Shown here one piece after another: positions 9,420 through 17,275 of a DNA stretch of 64,000 bases. Made by a program: the position numbers and the translations under genes. This DNA is from CAYPZL01 sp964415045 (lineage in GTDB: Bacteria > Planctomycetota > Phycisphaerae > Sedimentisphaerales > Anaerobacaceae): the NCBI GenBank assembly GCA_964415045.1, contig CAYPZL010000005.1, positions 12,530-76,529 on the forward strand. The letters are read 5' to 3'. How positions within the stretch are numbered: position 1 is the stretch's first letter; each line of letters starts with the position of its first letter. The notes under the pieces are model-generated. The model did no database searches. It was not told the origin of the DNA and saw only the letters and a program-made list of their open reading frames with translations.

Positions 9420-10406
9420 ATGCACCCGGAACTGCTCGACATCCCCTTCCTGCACGTGACCGTCAAGAGCTACGGCATGATGATGGTCGTTGGCTTTCTC
9501 TGCGCCGTGACGATCATCCGGTATCTCAGCCGCCGGTTCACGTCGGACCCCCAGTACATCACCAACGCGGCTCTCTATTCGCTGATCGCCGGCGTGGTCG
9601 GGGCGCGGGTGTTTTTCGTGATTCACTATTTCGACCAGTTCCGGGGCGATCCGCTGGGCGTGTTCGCGATCTGGAAAGGGGGACTGGAGCTGCTGGGCGG
9701 CATCGTCCTGGCGATCGCCGTGATCATCTTCTACATCTGGTATCACAAGCTTCCGATGCGACATTACCTCGACGTGCTTGCCATCGGCTTGATGGGGGCG
9801 CTCGTGTTCGGCCGCATCGGCTGCTTCCTGAACGGCTGCTGCTATGGCAAGCCCGCCGAACTGCCCTGGGCCGTCCGGTTTCCTTATGGTTCCTTCGCCT
9901 ACCGCAGCCAGGTGCATCCGGACCCCGACCGCAACCGTGCCGAGCCGTATCTCAAGCTGCCCGACGACTTTTTCGGCTATCGGGACGAGCAGGGCAACTA
10001 CATCCCCGATCTCAAGCCTTTCGAGCAGCTCAGCGACGAGCAGAGAGAGCAGGTTACCACGGGCCCGTACCGGTGCCTGGCGGTCCATCCTACGCAGTTG
10101 TATACCTCCGGCTCGGCTCTGGTTTTCTGCCTGATTCTCCTCGGGTTCTGGCGGCGCTCGCAAAAGGCCGAAGAAGCGGGGCGGTACGGGGTCTTGACCA
10201 AGCCCGGCTCGACGTTCAGCTTGATGTTCGTCCTATACGGTTGCATGCGCTTCGGGATTGAGTTTCTGCGCGACGACAATCCTTTCGAGTTCGCGGGCCT
10301 GACAATTTCGCAGCTTCTGGCCGTGGGCGTCGTCCTTGTCGGCGTCGCATTCCTCGTCTTCTTTACGGTCGTTGAACCCGAGAAACGGCCCCCTTCCCGG
10401 AAATAG
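9420..10406 (+). CDS. lgt: Phosphatidylglycerol-prolipoprotein diacylglyceryl transferase
   Basis: Lgt attaches diacylglycerol from phosphatidylglycerol to the lipobox cysteine of prolipoproteins in the inner membrane. The 328-residue protein starts at the ATG at 9420 (MHPELLDIPF); the longer frame from 9330 adds a charged non-family leader. The core motif GRIGCFLNGCCYGKP with its Arg and Asn is intact, and YGCMRFGIEFLRDD carries the C-terminal Arg. In the WKGGLELLGG motif, the position that is His103 in E. coli is Leu. There is a ~60-residue charged insertion after the core motif. At least two lipoproteins in this window would be its substrates. Confidence 0.94.
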   Translation: MHPELLDIPFLHVTVKSYGMMMVVGFLCAVTIIRYLSRRFTSDPQYITNAALYSLIAGVVGARVFFVIHYFDQFRGDPLGVFAIWKGGLELLGGIVLAIAVIIFYIWYHKLPMRHYLDVLAIGLMGALVFGRIGCFLNGCCYGKPAELPWAVRFPYGSFAYRSQVHPDPDRNRAEPYLKLPDDFFGYRDEQGNYIPDLKPFEQLSDEQREQVTTGPYRCLAVHPTQLYTSGSALVFCLILLGFWRRSQKAEEAGRYGVLTKPGSTFSLMFVLYGCMRFGIEFLRDDNPFEFAGLTISQLLAVGVVLVGVAFLVFFTVVEPEKRPPSRK

Positions 10407-10499
10407 CAGCGGTACGCCGGGGTCGCTGGCGCCGCCGGCATCGCTACCCCTGCCCCGGGTAGGATTCCCTGATTTCCACAGGCCCCGGCACAATTTGAG

Positions 10500-10529
10500 T
10501 TGAACATTTCGCCAGATTACCGATACTAT
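10500..10529 (+). promoter_or_regulatory. Putative promoter of the rhomboid gene
   Basis: TTGAAC (10500-10505) and TACTAT (10524-10529) are 18 bp apart. Transcription from here would begin near 10536, which supports the rhomboid start at 10578 and argues against the longer frame starting at 10500. Confidence 0.45.
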
Positions 10530-10577
10530 ATGATGAGAGGGCAACGGGGGTGCTGCAGTTTTAAGTACGTGTGGATT

Positions 10578-11447
10578 ATGGGTCTTTACGACAGAGAATA
10601 CACGCAGGCCGACTTTCGGCGGCAGCAGTACGGGACGCCACAGTTGCGTTTCAACCTGCCGCGAATCACGTCCGTCGTCAAGTGGCTGCTGATCGCCAAC
10701 GTCGGCATTCATATTCTGCAGGTCATGCTCTTCCCGGCGCAGATGAGAGACCCGATGGTCCTGACGCCTGTGGAAGAGGCGTTCGCCGTGAATCCGGAGA
10801 CCGTCGGCCGGGTCCTGCAAGTCTGGCGCCTGGTTACCTACCAGTTCCTCCACGGCAGCGCGTTTCACCTGTTCGCGAATATGTTAGGGCTTTTCTTCCT
10901 GGGACCGACCCTGGAACGGCACTGGGGCAGCAAGCGATTCCTGGTGTTCTACCTGTTCTGCGGCGTGGCCGGCGGGTTGTCGTATTACCTGCTCATGCTG
11001 GTGCGTCTCGTGGGCGTCGGCGCGATGGTCGGCGCCTCCGGCGCGATCCTGGGAATGCTGGCGGCGTGCGCGATTCTGTTTCCGAATTTCGTCGTGTTCA
11101 TTCTGCTGTTTCCGGTTCCGATTCGAGTGGCCGCGATCGGTTTGATGCTGGTCTATACGATCAACGTGTTCCTGGGCGGCTGGAATTCGGGCGGTGACGC
11201 CGCACACCTGGGCGGCATGGCCGCCGGGACGGCCTACGTCCTGCTCTTTCCGCGCTTGGGGCGGCTCCGGCTCAAGAGGCGGGCCGGCTCCTGGGAGAAG
11301 AACATGGAGCAGCGTCGGCTCCTGCAGGTGGAAGTGGACCGCATTCTCGCGAAGGTCCACCGCTCCGGCCTGCACAGTCTGACCGCCAAGGAAAAACGCA
11401 TCCTCAAGAAGGCCACGCAGGAAGAGCTCAGACGGCAGAACGTCTAA
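10578..11447 (+). CDS. Rhomboid family intramembrane serine protease
   Basis: This 289-residue membrane protein has about six transmembrane segments. The catalytic serine lies in GASGAILG (Ser154) and the catalytic histidine in AAHLGG (His210). HLFAN (97-101) is the His-x3-Asn oxyanion-side motif of rhomboids. Rhomboids cut substrate proteins inside the membrane; the substrate here is unknown. A soluble basic C-terminal tail of ~65 residues (EKNMEQRRLLQVEVDRILAK) contains a helical region of the kind often found at the end of planctomycete rhomboids. The gene converges on the sulfatase gene 40 bp away. Confidence 0.93.
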   Translation: MGLYDREYTQADFRRQQYGTPQLRFNLPRITSVVKWLLIANVGIHILQVMLFPAQMRDPMVLTPVEEAFAVNPETVGRVLQVWRLVTYQFLHGSAFHLFANMLGLFFLGPTLERHWGSKRFLVFYLFCGVAGGLSYYLLMLVRLVGVGAMVGASGAILGMLAACAILFPNFVVFILLFPVPIRVAAIGLMLVYTINVFLGGWNSGGDAAHLGGMAAGTAYVLLFPRLGRLRLKRRAGSWEKNMEQRRLLQVEVDRILAKVHRSGLHSLTAKEKRILKKATQEELRRQNV

Positions 11448-11487
11448 AGCCGGCTCCGGTTCTCGCGCGCATGTCGAACGATCCCCT

Positions 11488-12912
11488 CTACGGCTTGAAC
11501 TTGCGGTCCCACGGATTGGCGGCGCGCGGCGTGTAGCGGGGCCGTCCGTCACGGTCGGGCATGGCGTCGACGAGCCTCTGGAACTTCCGCAGCACACGCC
11601 GGTGCGTGGCGTTGTCGCTCTCGATCAGGTTGGTTTCCTCCCAGGGGTCTTCCTGGAGATCGTGGAGCCGGGTGATCTGCGCCGCCTCATCGACCCAGAC
11701 TTTGTACCGTTTGTCGCGCAGGACACGGGAGGCGTAATCGTGGACGCCGCGGACGCCTTGCTCGTCGAGCTTCGCGGCCCCATGTCCCAGCGCCATGATC
11801 CACCGGCGGGGCGAGTCGTCCGCCTTGCCCAAGATCAGCGGCGCGAATGACTTGCCGTCCACGATCAGGTCGCCCGGGATCTTCGCTCCGCCCAGCTCGC
11901 AGAAGGTAGGCAGCAGGTCGGCGAAGTCGGTCAGGGCGTCGGTGACGGTGCCGGCCGGCACGAGGCCGGGGCCGTTCACCACGAACGGCGCACAGACGCC
12001 GCACTCCAGCTTCTTGGCCTTTCCGCCTCTGACCTTACGTCCGCGGCGCGTGCCGGTGAGACCGCCGCTGGTGCCGTTGTCGGTCGTGAAGACGATAATC
12101 GTCTTCTCGCGAATCTTCAGCCTCTCCAGGGCGTCGACGAGCTGTCCGACGAGCTTGTCCATGTAGCGCACCATCGCCTTGTGCTTGGCGGTCTTTTCCG
12201 TGACATCAGGCTCGTCCGGCGTAGCCACCAGCGGGCCGTGCGTCAGGCACATCGGGAAGTACAGGAACATCGGCTCGTCCTTGTGCCGCCCGGCGAAATC
12301 GATCAGGAACTGCGTGTAAATGTCCGGGCCGAACTTGCCCTTGTGGGTCTTGCTCTGGTGGCCCGTGTGAATGTACGGGTCCCAGTATCGTTCGTCGCTG
12401 GGCGGATTGCCGCCTTCGCCGCCGGTCCACATGCACCATTCGTCGAAGCCGTGTTTCTTCAAGGCGTCGGGCGTCACGCGGAAGTCGTTGATCTGCCACT
12501 TGCCCGCGGCGGCGGTGGCGTAGCCGGCCCGTCTGAGAAGCTGCGCGACCGTGGTGTGATGGCGCCAGTCGAAGTAGCCCACACCCCAGCGGGGCACGTC
12601 CCAGTGATTGACCCACCCGGTGCGCCAGGGATATTGTCCCGTCAGCAGCGTCACGCGGCTCGGGGTGCACTGGGGCATGGAATAGGCGTTCTCGAAGCGC
12701 ATCCCGCCGGCCGCCAGCGCGTCGATGTGCGGCGTCTCGATGTCCTCGGCTCCATAGCAGCTCACCCACTCCTTGCCCAGGTCGTCTACCATGATGAAGA
12801 TGATGTTGGGCTTGTCGGCGCCGGACCGCGCCTGGCACCACGCATCCATGTGGCCCAATGATATCGCTGCCGCACCCATGCCGGCCAATCTGAGAAAGTC
12901 ACGTCGTCGCAT
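11488..12912 (-). CDS. Tat-exported sulfatase (type I, Cys-type)
   Basis: This 474-residue arylsulfatase-family enzyme starts at the ATG at 12912, with AGAGGTGATT just upstream. The N-terminus MRRRDFLRLAG is a twin-arginine signal. Metal-binding DD (Asp43-Asp44) sits in IIFIMVDDLG. The active-site motif is CTPSR (Cys82-Arg86), whose Cys must be turned into formylglycine by a maturase that is not in this window. DNGTSGG is the second metal and substrate motif. The likely role is removal of sulfate esters from polysaccharides outside the cytoplasm. It follows the GH5-like gene by 16 bp, so the two are probably cotranscribed. Confidence 0.94.
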   Translation of the reverse strand: MRRRDFLRLAGMGAAAISLGHMDAWCQARSGADKPNIIFIMVDDLGKEWVSCYGAEDIETPHIDALAAGGMRFENAYSMPQCTPSRVTLLTGQYPWRTGWVNHWDVPRWGVGYFDWRHHTTVAQLLRRAGYATAAAGKWQINDFRVTPDALKKHGFDEWCMWTGGEGGNPPSDERYWDPYIHTGHQSKTHKGKFGPDIYTQFLIDFAGRHKDEPMFLYFPMCLTHGPLVATPDEPDVTEKTAKHKAMVRYMDKLVGQLVDALERLKIREKTIIVFTTDNGTSGGLTGTRRGRKVRGGKAKKLECGVCAPFVVNGPGLVPAGTVTDALTDFADLLPTFCELGGAKIPGDLIVDGKSFAPLILGKADDSPRRWIMALGHGAAKLDEQGVRGVHDYASRVLRDKRYKVWVDEAAQITRLHDLQEDPWEETNLIESDNATHRRVLRKFQRLVDAMPDRDGRPRYTPRAANPWDRKFKP

Positions 12913-12928
12913 GCAATCACCTCTGTTA

Positions 12929-13909
12929 CTACCGTGGGAAATACGCACCATACATGTCACGCAGAAATTCGAGCCACCACTGGATGCCGGGGTCGTCCTC
13001 GGAGCCGTCGCCGCCGGGGCGGTGGTTCGGGCCGTGGGGCGGGACGCACTGCAGCCACGTGGAGGCCAGCATATAGCCTTCGCCGCGCGACAAATGCGCG
13101 ACGGTCTGTTTCTTCTGATCGGCCTTCATGGCGTCGGTGTACACGCCGATGTTGATGTAGTTGTAGTACCCGTCTCGCTTGCTGTACTTGCCCCAGTAGC
13201 CGCCGGGGGCGTTTCCGGGCGTCGCTTCGCTCTGGATGTAGGGTTTGCCTTCCACGCGTTTGGCGAAGTGAATGCCGAGGTCGGCCTCGGCAGGGGGCTC
13301 GCCCTTAAAGTTGGTCGCGATCACGCAGCGCGCGTCCGCGGCTTTGCCGGCGCGGACCATCGCCCGCGTATCGAATTTCTTCGCCCGTTTGGCCATGCCC
13401 TCGTTGTCCGGGTCGACGAAGACGTTGCGATAGTCGTTGGCCTTGAGCCACGCGGCGGTGTTGGCCACGGCGGCGTTGGCCTCCTTCTGCGTCCAGCTCT
13501 CGCACTTGGCCTTGGAGTTGCCCCAATACAGACAGCCAACCAGGATCACCATCCCCCGCTTGTCGGCGGCCTCGATGATCCGCCCCATCCTCTCGGCGTA
13601 GACCGGATCGAGCGACCCGTCCTCGCGGTAGCCCTTGACGTCGCCGAAGCGCGAGCCCATGAAGTACACGCTGATGGTGTTGACGCCGCAGGAGGCAAAC
13701 AGCGGAAGATGGTCGATCAACTCCCGGGTCGCCTTCTCGGACCGCAGCGCGTTGGAGCAGCGCAGCCCCTTGACCAGGAACGCCTTGCCGTTGAGATACG
13801 TCCCGGCCCCGCGAACCGAGAATACGTAATCGCCCGCGCCGGTCGGGCGGACCACGGCCAGCAGGACCATTACGCCGACACCGATAAGGAGCGAACTCGA
13901 TTTCTGCAT
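12929..13909 (-). CDS. Exported GH5-like TIM-barrel glycosidase (putative)
   Basis: This 326-residue protein starts at the ATG at 13909 with GGGAG upstream; the in-frame extension to 14095 reads through the repeat block and is not a real N-terminus. A signal peptide covers residues 1-25. The domain begins with a typical beta-strand pair (FSVRGAGTYLNGKAFLVKGLR) and continues as a barrel (GVNTISVYF, GMVILVGCLYWGN). Glu170 in DPDNEG and Glu228 in QSEATPG are in the right places for the acid/base and nucleophile of a clan GH-A hydrolase. That is an inference from spacing and context. It lies directly upstream of the sulfatase gene and likely works on the same polymer. Confidence 0.7.
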   Translation of the reverse strand: MQKSSSLLIGVGVMVLLAVVRPTGAGDYVFSVRGAGTYLNGKAFLVKGLRCSNALRSEKATRELIDHLPLFASCGVNTISVYFMGSRFGDVKGYREDGSLDPVYAERMGRIIEAADKRGMVILVGCLYWGNSKAKCESWTQKEANAAVANTAAWLKANDYRNVFVDPDNEGMAKRAKKFDTRAMVRAGKAADARCVIATNFKGEPPAEADLGIHFAKRVEGKPYIQSEATPGNAPGGYWGKYSKRDGYYNYINIGVYTDAMKADQKKQTVAHLSRGEGYMLASTWLQCVPPHGPNHRPGGDGSEDDPGIQWWLEFLRDMYGAYFPR

Positions 13910-13992
13910 CACGAACTCCCGGTCTATTCCAGGTTTCACGCCGGCCTTTTGTACCATTTCAAGCCGGCATCCGTCAATCACCCCCGTCCCCC

Positions 13993-14163
13993 AAATTGGC
14001 TTTGTTTTCCAACCCCAACCCTCGTTCCCAGGCCAAAAGAGCGGAAATTGGCTTCGTTTGGCGCGACGGGCCCGGGCCTGCGGACCGCCCGGCACGCGGG
14101 TTGGGTTCGTTTGGTGCGATCGCCTTGAGCCTCGGTGCAGATGGCCAAATTGGGTTCGTTTGT
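13993..14163. repeat. Degenerate tandem repeat, ~50-bp period, core TTGGSTTCGTTTG
   Basis: Four copies of a core reading roughly AAATTGGSTTCGTTTG begin at 13993, 14045, 14098 and 14147, so the period is 49-53 bp. The middle copies also share the following GGYGCGAY. The block sits between the start of the GH5-like gene and the end of the ECF operon. The tract lacks stops in several frames and produces spurious ORFs with recurring words (NEPN, KRTQ, TKPIW) on the minus strand. Confidence 0.75.
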
Positions 14164-14170
14164 CATCTCC

Positions 14171-14513
14171 GGGCCACGCCAGTCAAACTTGGCGACGGGC
14201 GACACGTGGCGTCGCTGTCGCCTGCGAGCGGGCAAGTCGTGGTTTCGTACATGTGGGTCTCGGATGAGTTTCATTCGCGTCTCTCGCTGCCGCGGGGGTC
14301 TCTGAAGACAGATCCTCCACTGCGCTGCGCTTCGTTCAGAGCCTGCCCTGAGCCTGAGCGAAGGGATGACAAAAAGGCGAGGGTGAAACAGGGTTTGCAT
14401 GGGGCACAGAATAGAACGACAGGGGAGGGTTCACGGGGCGGGCCCGACGACTCGTATGCGCACGGGGCACAGCGACGCCAAATACCAAATAGTAAATGCC
14501 AAATCGCCCCGCG
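14171..14513. other. Intergenic region with dispersed-repeat fragment and A/T-rich word tract
   Basis: No gene is visible. From 14311 to 14374 lies GATCCTCC...CTGAGCGAAGGGATGACAA, a member of the same family of elements as 26551-26668. At 14478-14504 the word CCAAAT/AATAC recurs in a short tract. GGCGAC (14191-14196) and GTCGCC (14217-14222) form a GC stem of unknown meaning. Confidence 0.5.
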
Positions 14514-15338
14514 TCAGTCCCAGCGGAATTTGACTTTATTCTCGGTCAGGGCCTTGAGACGCTGGCGGACGTTTTCCCGCTTGATGCCGTCGTCCTTCCA
14601 CTTCTCGATCTCGTTCTTGCTCTCCTGGACCTGCTTCTGGAGGTCGGCGAGCTTCCTGAGCAGATGCTCGTAGGCGATTTCCTTCTGGCGGACGATGAGG
14701 TCGTAGCGTCGGGCGACCACCTCCTGCAACTCGGCCCCGATCTGTTGGCGTCTGGCTTCGGAGCGTTCGTGGCGCATGCGGTGGCGCAGCTCGTCCCGTC
14801 TCTTCTTGAGCGCCAGGTCCTCCTTGAGCACGGCGCCGAGCTCCGGGTTGGATCGTTCGGCGTCGAAGATGCGCCCGTAGCGGTTCATGAGCGTCTCGAA
14901 GTTCTTGACGTACACGGTGGGGTCGCGGTCCTTGAGCTTGACGAGGTCTTCGTGCTCTTTGGCGTAGTTGGCCTTGAGCCAAGCCAGAAAATCGTCGTTG
15001 CGTTTCTGGCGGCGGGCCGCCCAGTACTCGCGTCCCATCTTCTCGAGCTCCTGTCGGCCGTACTCGCGCAGCTTGATTTTGAACAGATCCTCGTCCCTCT
15101 TGCGCAACTGCTCCAGTTCCTTTGCCTGGTCTGGATTGCGCTTGCGCACGCCTTCCATCACTCGTTTGACGGTTTCTTCCGAGAGCCCGCGATCCCACCA
15201 GTGCCGCGGCTGCCTCGGCTCATCTTTCCAAATGTCTTCTTCTGTCGGCTTCTGTGAGGCCGCAGTCGAACTCGCAGCTACGGAGGCGGCAACCAGCGTG
15301 GCAGCGGCGAGCATCATAGCGATCCGGCGTAGTGGCAT
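14514..15338 (-). CDS. Exported coiled-coil protein of the ECF sigma operon (hypothetical)
   Basis: This 274-residue protein starts at the ATG at 15338, which has GGAAAGGA upstream; a TTG 18 bases earlier is less likely. A signal peptide (about residues 1-28, ending SSTAAS) is followed by a long, very charged helix-rich region with heptad-like patterns (RRDELRHRMRHERSEARRQQ, ALKKRRDELR). It is the third gene of the operon, 5 bp after the putative anti-sigma gene. Exported small helical proteins in such operons can act as sensors or as stress-protective chaperones. No catalytic motif is visible and I do not recognise the family. Confidence 0.8.
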   Translation of the reverse strand: MPLRRIAMMLAAATLVAASVAASSTAASQKPTEEDIWKDEPRQPRHWWDRGLSEETVKRVMEGVRKRNPDQAKELEQLRKRDEDLFKIKLREYGRQELEKMGREYWAARRQKRNDDFLAWLKANYAKEHEDLVKLKDRDPTVYVKNFETLMNRYGRIFDAERSNPELGAVLKEDLALKKRRDELRHRMRHERSEARRQQIGAELQEVVARRYDLIVRQKEIAYEHLLRKLADLQKQVQESKNEIEKWKDDGIKRENVRQRLKALTENKVKFRWD

Positions 15339-15343
15339 TACGG

Positions 15344-15856
15344 CTATCCTTTCCAAAACTCGGTCTCGATCTGCATCAGCTCCATCTCGATTTCCTCGAC
15401 GTCGTCGGCCGGCCCGAGGTCATCGCCGCCGGATTCCAGGGCCTCCATTTGCGCTTCGATCCGGCGTATCTCGGACTGAAAGTACATCAGCTCGGCGTCT
15501 TCGGCGTTGACGTCCTCGCTTTCCCAGACGGACGTGGGGATGATCGAGGCGTAGCTCATCGGCGCGGTGGGTCGTGACGCGGGCCCGCGCCCCAGCAGGG
15601 CGATGGCGGCGATGATAATGACCGCTGCCGCCGCGGCCAGCGCGCGAGACAGACGCGCGAGCCGGCGCTTGCGCCTCTGGCGGGCGGCCATCTCAGTATT
15701 GATATACGCGATTAGCTCGGTATCCGGCTTCGGTGCGGGCCAGGTCGCCAGCATCCGCTCGCCGGCCCGGACGTCCTCGGCGGCCGCTTCCGCTTCCGTC
15801 GCATCGACGAAACGTCCGAAAAGAGACTGCCAATCTTCTCGATTTTGATTTCCCAT
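15344..15856 (-). CDS. Single-pass membrane protein, putative anti-sigma factor
   Basis: The 170-residue protein has an acidic N-terminal cytoplasmic part (DWQSLFGRFVDATEAEAAAEDV), a basic stop (RQRRKRRLARLSR), one transmembrane helix at about residues 70-88 (ALAAAAAVIIIAAIALLG) and an acidic outer domain with a helical tail. The gene begins 3 bp after the ECF sigma gene and ends 5 bp before an exported protein gene. Order, topology and size fit an anti-sigma factor, but no zinc-binding HxxxCxxC motif is visible, so that role is inferred. Confidence 0.75.
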   Translation of the reverse strand: MGNQNREDWQSLFGRFVDATEAEAAAEDVRAGERMLATWPAPKPDTELIAYINTEMAARQRRKRRLARLSRALAAAAAVIIIAAIALLGRGPASRPTAPMSYASIIPTSVWESEDVNAEDAELMYFQSEIRRIEAQMEALESGGDDLGPADDVEEIEMELMQIETEFWKG

Positions 15857-15859
15857 GGC

Positions 15860-16399
15860 TTACCCTTCCATGAGCTCACGCAGTTTCTTGAGCCCGCGGT
15901 GCAGCCGGGACAACGCCGTGCCGATCGGCTCGCGGCGCAGCTCGGCGATCTCCTTGAAGCTTAGTTCCGAATAATAACGCAGCATAATCAGCTCCCTCGT
16001 GTCCGCATCCAGGCGGTTCAACTGGACCTGAAGCCGATCCAGCATCTCATCCCGGGCATCCGATTGTCGGGGTCCGTCGGACACGCGCTGCAACTGGGCC
16101 CGTCGCGCGTCGAACAGCTTCTGACGCCGCTTCTTGCCGCGCAGATGGTCGTGAAAGATGTTCGAGGCGATCCGGAACAGCCAGCTTTCGAACACGCCAC
16201 CTTTGTACGAGCCGATCTTCTCGACGAGCCTGATGAACAGCTCGCTGAGCAGCTCGTCACTGAGGTCTCTGTCACCCGTTAGCCGATAAAAGTAACCGTA
16301 GCAGCGGCCGGCGTACATGTCAACCATCTGCGCAAAGGCTTGGGCGTCCCCCGACTTACAGCCTTCGATGATCCGGGCTAATTCGGCGCTTTCAGCCAT
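15860..16399 (-). CDS. ECF-type RNA polymerase sigma factor
   Basis: This 179-residue sigma70-family protein has region 2 (DAQAFAQMVDMYAGRCYGYFYRLTGDRDLSDELLSELFIRL; FESWLFRIASNIFHDHLR) and region 4 (IMLRYYSELSFKEIAELRREPIGTALSRLHRGLKKLRELM) joined by a short linker, with no region 1 or 3, as in ECF factors. Such factors are held inactive by a membrane anti-sigma factor until an envelope signal. The next two genes follow within 3 and 5 bp, one a membrane protein and one exported, so the trio forms one regulatory unit. ECF operons usually regulate themselves; I could not find a clear upstream promoter. Confidence 0.95.
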   Translation of the reverse strand: MAESAELARIIEGCKSGDAQAFAQMVDMYAGRCYGYFYRLTGDRDLSDELLSELFIRLVEKIGSYKGGVFESWLFRIASNIFHDHLRGKKRRQKLFDARRAQLQRVSDGPRQSDARDEMLDRLQVQLNRLDADTRELIMLRYYSELSFKEIAELRREPIGTALSRLHRGLKKLRELMEG

Positions 16400-16583
16400 C
16401 TGCCGCGTTTACTTTTAATCCAAGACGGTGTTGAGAAAGGGTTTATTGCAGGAATCCGGAACGCCGGCGGTACGCCGGGGCCGGTCCCGGTGGGGTCTTC
16501 CCCCCCATTTCGGCAGCGCAGATTCGTCGTCTTCCCGGTCCTGCTACGTCGGTTCGGCGACGAAGCGGGGCGCTGACGGGCCC

Positions 16584-16889
16584 TCAGATCGGCCACGAAT
16601 CGTCCTGCTGGTCGTCCTCCTGGTCTTCCGGGTCGATCTTCCAGCTCTCGGAGTCCTCGATGTCGTCGATCTCGCGCTGGACGTATTTGAAAAGCTTATC
16701 CTGCAGCGGGGCGAGCTTTCCGTACCACTTGAGCATGCTCTGGTAGCTTGCCAGCAGCATGTCGAGCCGGATCAACTGCCATTTCGCGATGCATTCGGGC
16801 TCTTTGATGTTCGAGAACGGATCGCATTTGAACGTTTTCCGCCCGTCCGGGCCGATCTCACACAACTCGCACTGCTCACACTGTATCAT
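16584..16889 (-). CDS. Small hypothetical protein with N-terminal CxxCxxC
   Basis: A 101-residue protein starting at the ATG at 16889 with AGGGTG upstream; the longer frame from 16985 is not supported. The N-terminus MIQCEQCELCEIGPDGRKTFKCDPF has Cys4, Cys7, Cys10 and Cys22, suggesting a zinc or iron-sulfur site. The middle is amphipathic helix (LIRLDMLLASYQSMLKWYGKL) and the C-terminus is strongly acidic (DPEDQEDDQQDDSWPI). I do not recognise a function. It lies 185 bp upstream of the ECF operon on the same strand and is probably transcribed separately. Confidence 0.72.
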   Translation of the reverse strand: MIQCEQCELCEIGPDGRKTFKCDPFSNIKEPECIAKWQLIRLDMLLASYQSMLKWYGKLAPLQDKLFKYVQREIDDIEDSESWKIDPEDQEDDQQDDSWPI

Positions 16890-17016
16890 CGCTGCACCCT
16901 GATATCGAACGGCATCCCTGACGGGACGCCCCTGCATTGCTGTACTGTCCACGCACTCACCGACGGCGCCCGTTGCGCGCGACACGAACGGCGCCGCAAC
17001 AATTGCTTTTTCTCCC

Positions 17017-17046
17017 TTTACAGGAGCGTTTCACCTATGCTAAACT
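17017..17046 (+). promoter_or_regulatory. Putative promoter of the basic 26-residue peptide gene
   Basis: TTTACA (17017-17022) and TAAACT (17041-17046) are 18 bp apart, giving a start near 17053 and a leader of about 54 bases before the small ORF at 17107. Confidence 0.4.
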
Positions 17047-17106
17047 ATAGTACACGAGTCAGCAGTACTTTGTAACCACGATTTTACAGTTTTGTTGGAG
17101 GAATGA

Positions 17107-17187
17107 ATGAGCAAGCCACGACGCAGAAGGAAAGTAGGCAGTAAGAAAAGACGCACGCGCTGGAAAATCAGGCATAAAATCAGCTAA
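17107..17187 (+). CDS. Highly basic 26-residue peptide (possible small ribosomal or RNA-binding protein)
   Basis: The ORF runs ATG (17107) to TAA (17187), 26 codons, with a strong GGAGGAATG ribosome site directly before it. An overlapping ATG at 17103 is in another frame. Fifteen of the 26 residues are Arg or Lys, including RRRRK and KKRR, with a WKIRHK tail. It has a plausible promoter and a clean stop. The composition resembles small ribosome-associated proteins (bTHX-like or the bacterial AURKAIP1/COX24-type domain), but the length is too short to prove homology. Calling it a real gene rests on the ribosome site and the composition. Confidence 0.6.
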   Translation: MSKPRRRRKVGSKKRRTRWKIRHKIS

Positions 17188-17275
17188 GCGGCGTTCCTTT
17201 CCCACCTTTTTGGCTTTTTGAGCCCCTCTCTTGTGCCGGACGGTGGCGCGCGGCGCCGGATGCCTGCCGATATAG

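Noticed and set aside
13978..14673. ORFs on both strands through the 14-kb repeat block
   Set aside because: They arise from the repeat core lacking stops; no ribosome sites or family motifs.
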